NCBI RefSeq assembly: GCF_018323985.1 | Contig: NZ_AP024590.1 | Coordinates: forward strand, 2,480,001-2,544,000 | Length of the DNA: 64,000 nucleotides | Direction: 5' to 3' | Origin: Enterobacter kobei | GTDB lineage: Bacteria; Pseudomonadota; Gammaproteobacteria; Enterobacterales; Enterobacteriaceae | In this document: positions 59,911-64,000 of the stretch, piece by piece | How the letters are laid out: each line of letters opens with the position of its first letter | Numbering within the stretch: position 1 is the stretch's first letter | Program-made: the position numbers and the translations under genes | Notes under the pieces: generated by a model | Seen by the model: only the letters and a program-made list of their open reading frames with translations | Database searches by the model: none | Told to the model about the DNA's origin: nothing

Positions 59911-60963
59911 ATGGTTTTTCGAATCGCAAGCTCCCCTTATACCCACAACCAGCGCCAGACCTCGCGCATCATGATGCTGGTATTGCTGGCGGCCCTGCCG
60001 GGCATCGCCGTGCAAACCTGGTTTTTCGGCTGGGGAACGCTGATACAAATTATGCTGGCGTGCGTCAGCGCAGTGGCCGCCGAAGCGCTGGTGCTGAAAC
60101 TGCGTAAGCAGCACGTCCGGACGATCCTTGCGGATAACTCCGCGCTGTTAACCGGCCTGCTGCTGGCGATCAGTATTCCGTCGTTTGCCCCCTGGTGGAT
60201 GGTGGTGCTGGGCACGGTGTTCGCGGTGATCATCGCCAAACAGCTGTATGGCGGCCTCGGGCATAATCCGTTCAACCCGGCGATGGTCGGCTATGTAGTG
60301 TTGCTGATTTCCTTCCCAGTGCAGATGACCAGCTGGCTGCCGCCGCATGAGATCGCCGCCACCGTTCCCGGCTTTATGGACGCGTTGCAGGTGATCTTCT
60401 CCGGTCATACGGCTGCCGGTGGCGACATGAACACGCTGCGCATGGGCATTGACGGCATCAGCCAGGCAACACCGCTGGATACCTTTAAAACGTCCCTGCA
60501 CGCCGGGCATCCTGTCAATGAGATCCTGAGCTACCCCATTTACAGCGGCGTGCTGGCAGGCGCAGGCTGGCAGTGGGTAAACCTTGCCTATCTGGCGGGC
60601 GGTGTGTTCCTGCTCTGGCAGAAAACCATTCGCTGGCATATTCCGGTGAGCTTTATCGCCATGCTGGCCTTCTGCTCCACCCTTGGCTGGCTGCTGTCCC
60701 CGGACAGTCTGGCGTCCCCGACGCTGCATCTGTTCTCAGGGGCTACCATGCTGGGCGCGTTCTTTATTCTCACCGATCCGGTGACCGCGTCGACCACCAA
60801 TAAAGGCCGTCTGATTTTTGGCGCGCTGGCGGGTCTGCTGGTGTGGTTGATCCGCAGTTTCGGCGGGTATCCTGACGGTGTGGCCTTTGCCGTGCTGCTG
60901 GCGAATATTACCGTTCCGTTAATCGATTACTACACGCGTCCGCGCGTGTACGGTCACCGCTGA
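59911..60963 (+). CDS. rsxD: RsxD, membrane FMN subunit
   Basis: The 350-residue membrane subunit is the RnfD homologue with about nine helices. The FMN is attached covalently to Thr in LFSGATMLGAFFI, preserved here near residue 187 of the mature family alignment. Other family features are GGLGHNPFNPAMVGYVVL and TDPVTASTTNKGRL. It starts immediately after the rsxC stop. Confidence 0.96.
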   Translation: MVFRIASSPYTHNQRQTSRIMMLVLLAALPGIAVQTWFFGWGTLIQIMLACVSAVAAEALVLKLRKQHVRTILADNSALLTGLLLAISIPSFAPWWMVVLGTVFAVIIAKQLYGGLGHNPFNPAMVGYVVLLISFPVQMTSWLPPHEIAATVPGFMDALQVIFSGHTAAGGDMNTLRMGIDGISQATPLDTFKTSLHAGHPVNEILSYPIYSGVLAGAGWQWVNLAYLAGGVFLLWQKTIRWHIPVSFIAMLAFCSTLGWLLSPDSLASPTLHLFSGATMLGAFFILTDPVTASTTNKGRLIFGALAGLLVWLIRSFGGYPDGVAFAVLLANITVPLIDYYTRPRVYGHR

Positions 60964-60972
60964 GGGCACACC

Positions 60973-61593
60973 ATGTTAAAGACCATGCAGAAACACGGTG
61001 TAACGCTGGCGATCTTCGCCGCCTGCTGTACCGGTATGACCGCCGCGATTAATCAGCTGACTAAATCCACTATCGACGATCAGGCCGCGCTGCAACAAAA
61101 AGCGCTGTTCGATCAGGTGGTGCCCGCGTCGCTTTACGATAACGATCTCAGCCAGAGCTGCTATTTTGTAACAGCACCGGAGCTTGGCAAAGGTGAGCAT
61201 CGCGTGTATATCGCCCGTAAAGGCGAAACGCCGGTGGCGGCAGTGATTGAAGCCACTGCGCCCGATGGCTATTCCGGCGCGATCCAGCTGCTGGTGGGCG
61301 CGGATTTCAACGGCACCGTAACCGGCACACGCGTCACTGAACACCATGAAACACCAGGACTGGGGGATAAAATCGAACTGCGTATCTCCGACTGGATCCT
61401 GACTTTTGCGGGGCGGAAAATCGATCCGCAGGACACGGCACATTGGGCAGTGAAAAAAGACGGCGGCGATATCGATCAGTTTACCGGGGCGACCATCACG
61501 CCGCGCGCGGTGGTGAACGCCGTGAAACGGGCCGGGATCTACGCGCAGTCGCTGCCAGCCCGCCTTAATCACTTACCGGCCTGTGGAGAGTAA
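60973..61593 (+). CDS. rsxG: RsxG, periplasmic FMN subunit
   Basis: The 206-residue RnfG homologue has one N-terminal helix (residues 9-27) and a periplasmic domain. Its FMN is linked to the Thr in QFTGATITPRAVVN near residue 175. HETPGLGDKIEL is also conserved. It is encoded between rsxD and rsxE with short gaps. Confidence 0.96.
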   Translation: MLKTMQKHGVTLAIFAACCTGMTAAINQLTKSTIDDQAALQQKALFDQVVPASLYDNDLSQSCYFVTAPELGKGEHRVYIARKGETPVAAVIEATAPDGYSGAIQLLVGADFNGTVTGTRVTEHHETPGLGDKIELRISDWILTFAGRKIDPQDTAHWAVKKDGGDIDQFTGATITPRAVVNAVKRAGIYAQSLPARLNHLPACGE

Positions 61594-61596
61594 ACC

Positions 61597-62295
61597 ATGA
61601 GCGAAGTTAAAGACGTCATTGTTCAGGGATTGTGGAAGAACAACTCCGCGCTGGTGCAGTTGCTGGGGATGTGTCCGCTGCTGGCGGTCACGTCAACCGC
61701 GACTAACGCGCTGGGACTGGGGCTGGCGACCACGCTGGTGCTGACCCTGACCAACCTGTCCATCTCTGCCCTGCGTCGCTGGACACCGGCGGAGATCCGT
61801 ATTCCGATTTACGTAATGATCATCGCCTCGGTAGTGAGCGTGGTGCAGATGCTGATCAACGCTTACGCCTTCGGCCTTTACCAGTCGCTGGGGATCTTTA
61901 TCCCGCTTATCGTCACCAACTGTATCGTGGTGGGTCGTGCTGAAGCTTTTGCGGCGAAAAAAGGCCCGGCGCTGTCGGCGCTGGACGGTTTTGCCATCGG
62001 CATGGGCGCGACCGGCGCGATGTTTGTCCTGGGATCGATGCGTGAAATTATTGGTAACGGAACGCTGTTTGACGGCGCGGATGCGCTGCTGGGTAGCTGG
62101 GCCAAAGTGCTGCGCATCGAGGTGTTCCACACCGATTCTCCTTTCCTGCTGGCGATGCTGCCGCCCGGCGCATTTATCGGCCTTGGCATGATGCTGGCGG
62201 TGAAATACCTGATTGATGAGCGCAGTAAAAAGCGCCGTGCCGCTGCGGTAACGACCACGGATGCGGCACCTGCCGCCACGCCCGGGAAGGCATAA
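61597..62295 (+). CDS. rsxE: RsxE, membrane subunit
   Basis: The 232-residue RnfE homologue has six helices and is related to RsxA, with the cysteine motifs LLGMCPLLAVTSTATNALG and IPLIVTNCIVVGRAEAF pairing with those of RsxA. It completes the Rsx complex. Its stop overlaps the nth start (TAATG), coupling the redox complex to the repair gene as in E. coli. Confidence 0.96.
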   Translation: MSEVKDVIVQGLWKNNSALVQLLGMCPLLAVTSTATNALGLGLATTLVLTLTNLSISALRRWTPAEIRIPIYVMIIASVVSVVQMLINAYAFGLYQSLGIFIPLIVTNCIVVGRAEAFAAKKGPALSALDGFAIGMGATGAMFVLGSMREIIGNGTLFDGADALLGSWAKVLRIEVFHTDSPFLLAMLPPGAFIGLGMMLAVKYLIDERSKKRRAAAVTTTDAAPAATPGKA

Positions 62296-62930
62296 TGAAC
62301 AACGTAAAAAGAAGGGAAATCTTAACCCGTCTGCGGGATAACAATCCGCACCCGACCACCGAGCTTAATTTCAGCTCGCCCTTTGAGTTATTGATTGCGG
62401 TGCTGCTGTCAGCGCAGGCGACCGACGTCAGCGTCAATAAAGCGACGGCAAAGCTCTATCCGGTGGCGAACACGCCGCAGGCGATGCTGGAACTGGGCGT
62501 AGAGGGCGTGAAGTCGTACATCAAGACCATTGGCCTGTTTAACAGCAAAGCGGAAAACGTCATCAAAACCTGCCGGATGCTGATCGACCTGCACGGCGGC
62601 GAGGTGCCGGAAGATCGTGCGGCGCTGGAAGCGCTGCCGGGCGTCGGGCGCAAAACCGCGAACGTGGTGCTGAACACGGCCTTCGGCTGGCCGACTATTG
62701 CCGTTGATACACATATTTTTCGCGTCTGTAACCGTACCCGTTTTGCCCCAGGCAAGAATGTCGAGCAGGTCGAAGAAAGCCTGCTAAAAGTGGTGCCTGC
62801 GGAGTTTAAAGTGGACTGTCACCACTGGCTGATCCTGCATGGACGTTACACCTGTATCGCCCGCAAGCCGCGCTGTGGCTCCTGCCTGATTGAAGATCTC
62901 TGCGAATACAAAGAAAAAGTGTACGAATAA
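62295..62930 (+). CDS. nth: Endonuclease III
   Basis: The 211-residue DNA glycosylase/AP-lyase removes oxidised pyrimidines. The catalytic Lys lies in GVGRKTANVVLN (residue 120), the Asp in AVDTHIFRV (residue 138), and the 4Fe-4S cluster ligands in CIARKPRCGSCLIEDLC at the C-terminus. It is the last gene of the rsx operon and is followed by a terminator. Confidence 0.98.
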   Translation: MNNVKRREILTRLRDNNPHPTTELNFSSPFELLIAVLLSAQATDVSVNKATAKLYPVANTPQAMLELGVEGVKSYIKTIGLFNSKAENVIKTCRMLIDLHGGEVPEDRAALEALPGVGRKTANVVLNTAFGWPTIAVDTHIFRVCNRTRFAPGKNVEQVEESLLKVVPAEFKVDCHHWLILHGRYTCIARKPRCGSCLIEDLCEYKEKVYE

Positions 62931-62953
62931 TCACCCCGCCCTTACCCGAACAC

Positions 62954-62993
62954 CAGGCGCTTATTCCATCGGAAAGCGCCTGAATGTTTTTTT
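62954..62993 (+). terminator. Terminator of rsxABCDGE-nth
   Basis: CAGGCGCTT pairs with AAGCGCCTG around an 11-base loop, with AATGTTTTTTT following. Confidence 0.85.
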
Positions 62994-63452
62994 ATCGCAA
63001 AAAATTTCTATAACCATCCCGGCATACGGCTTTTTTTGCAGTTTGTTAAATTAATGTATTTTTCTGCAAGATTGCGCCTTGTATCAAAGAGGCTTTTTTT
63101 CAACCAGCAACAGATAAAACCAGTCAATTCTGTAATACTGGACTAATTCGCTAAGTTTTTCGCATGATGGCAGAATATATCGCCATATCCCGCAACCACC
63201 GCCCCCTTCGCAGAGTAAAAAACTATGTTTTAATCCATAGTGAAATTTAACGCTAAATAACATTTAGCCGTTCCGAGTTTTATGCCACGCTGATTATATG
63301 TAACAGACTATTACAAAGGTCTTGCCTGAAAGCCCCGGATAGGGAACATTACCTGCCGTTTCCCCCCTCCACTATAACTATAAGCGCGATGAACTCTGGA
63401 CATGGCGCACTGAACACCCCCATTAATATGGGATGTAAAAAAAGAGGTATAT
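62994..63452. other. Long leader region upstream of dtpA
   Basis: About 460 AT-rich bases separate nth from dtpA. I see no gene. It must hold the dtpA promoter, which in E. coli depends on OmpR; tentative -10 elements occur but no OmpR boxes could be placed. The last 60 bases contain an A-rich GAGG ribosome site. Confidence 0.55.
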
Positions 63453-64000
63453 GTGTCGACTGCAAACAAAAAACCAGCAGATAACGTAAGTATGAACGCG
63501 TTTAAGCAACCGAAAGCGTTCTATCTGATCTTCTCTATCGAATTATGGGAACGCTTCGGCTTCTACGGCCTGCAAGGCATCATGGCCGTCTACCTGGTGA
63601 AACAACTGGGTATGTCCGAATCTGACTCCATTACGCTGTTCTCCTCCTTCAGCGCCCTCGTGTACGGTCTGGTTGCCATTGGCGGCTGGCTGGGCGACAA
63701 AGTGCTGGGTACCAAGCGTGTGATTATGCTCGGCGCGATTGTGCTGGCGATTGGTTATGCCCTGGTGGCATGGTCCGGTCACGATGCGGCGGTGGTCTAT
63801 ATGGGTATGGCGACCATTGCGGTGGGTAACGGCCTGTTTAAGGCGAACCCGTCTTCCCTGCTCTCCACCTGCTACTCAAAAGACGATCCGCGTCTGGACG
63901 GTGCATTCACCATGTATTACATGGCGGTGAACATCGGGTCCTTCTTCTCCATGCTGGCGACCCCGTGGCTTGCCGCGAAGTTCGGCTGGAGCGTGGCCTT
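63453..64000 (+). CDS. dtpA: DtpA (TppB), di-/tripeptide:proton symporter, 3' end outside window
   Basis: The first 182 codons of a POT-family peptide transporter are present, running off the window. They match E. coli DtpA: FYLIFSIELWERFGFYGLQGI with the POT ExxER motif in helix 1, then GGWLGDKVLGTKRVIMLGA and NGLFKANPSSLLSTCY. It imports di- and tripeptides with protons. The start is GTG 63453 with GAGG six bases upstream; an ATG two bases earlier is out of frame. Confidence 0.94.
   Translation, partial: MSTANKKPADNVSMNAFKQPKAFYLIFSIELWERFGFYGLQGIMAVYLVKQLGMSESDSITLFSSFSALVYGLVAIGGWLGDKVLGTKRVIMLGAIVLAIGYALVAWSGHDAAVVYMGMATIAVGNGLFKANPSSLLSTCYSKDDPRLDGAFTMYYMAVNIGSFFSMLATPWLAAKFGWSVA

Overview
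The window is a 64 kb piece of an enterobacterial chromosome. Gene content and order follow the terminus-proximal rsp-ynf-mlc-ynfM-asr-mdtIJ and pntAB-ydgH-rstAB-tus-fumCA-manA-malIXY-add-ydgJ-blr-rsx-nth-dtpA stretch of Escherichia coli. Protein lengths and sequences match E. coli orthologues closely, but several differences (single YnfE catalytic subunit, no clcB, tqsA, ydgC, cnu or abg genes, extra M32 peptidase, GH15 and GH1 enzymes, a ParD-like/MetAP pair) point to a relative such as Enterobacter, Kosakonia, Lelliottia or Klebsiella rather than E. coli. The genus cannot be fixed from this piece. A tus gene with its own Ter site and a matS site place it in the replication terminus region.

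Layout. 1-6.2 kb: MHS transporter (partial), rspBA, an NTP_transf_6 protein, ynfA, ynfB, speG, ynfC, ynfD. 6.3-10.9 kb: an anaerobic DMSO/selenate reductase-type operon ynfE-ynfG-ynfH-dmsD, in which ynfG carries a one-base frameshift. 11-17.2 kb: bioD2, mlc, ynfL/ynfM, a 31-codon ORF and an M32 carboxypeptidase. 17.2-21.7 kb: asr with an RstA box, ydgU, ydgD, a CHASE4-GGDEF-EAL protein, mdtJI. 22.1-26.8 kb: an accessory block that looks stress-related (two small unknowns, a BssS-like protein, a YghA-type SDR, a GH15 enzyme, a DUF1272 zinc protein). 26.9-27.9 kb: a ParD-like regulator overlapping a second-type methionine aminopeptidase gene. 28.1-31.7 kb: smrA, the small RNA McaS, ogt, fnr, uspE. 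31.8-41.6 kb: pntBA, ydgH, ydgI, folM, rstAB, Ter-tus. 41.6-53 kb: fumC, fumA, manA, ydgA, malI/malXY with operators, add. 53-56.6 kb: ydgJ, blr, a GH1 6-phospho-beta-glucosidase and ydgK. 56.6-64 kb: rsxABCDGE-nth and the start of dtpA.

How it works together. Anaerobic respiration and redox control are prominent: FNR with an autoregulatory box, UspE, the YnfEGH reductase, PntAB transhydrogenase and the Rsx electron-transfer complex that resets SoxR. Sugar and nucleoside use is controlled by Mlc and MalI, and add has an unusual tandem palindrome upstream. RstAB and its target asr are both present with the RstA box. The most interesting unexplained unit is the translationally overlapping ParD-like/MetAP pair; the most notable defect is the broken ynfG; the most useful unlabelled gene is McaS.
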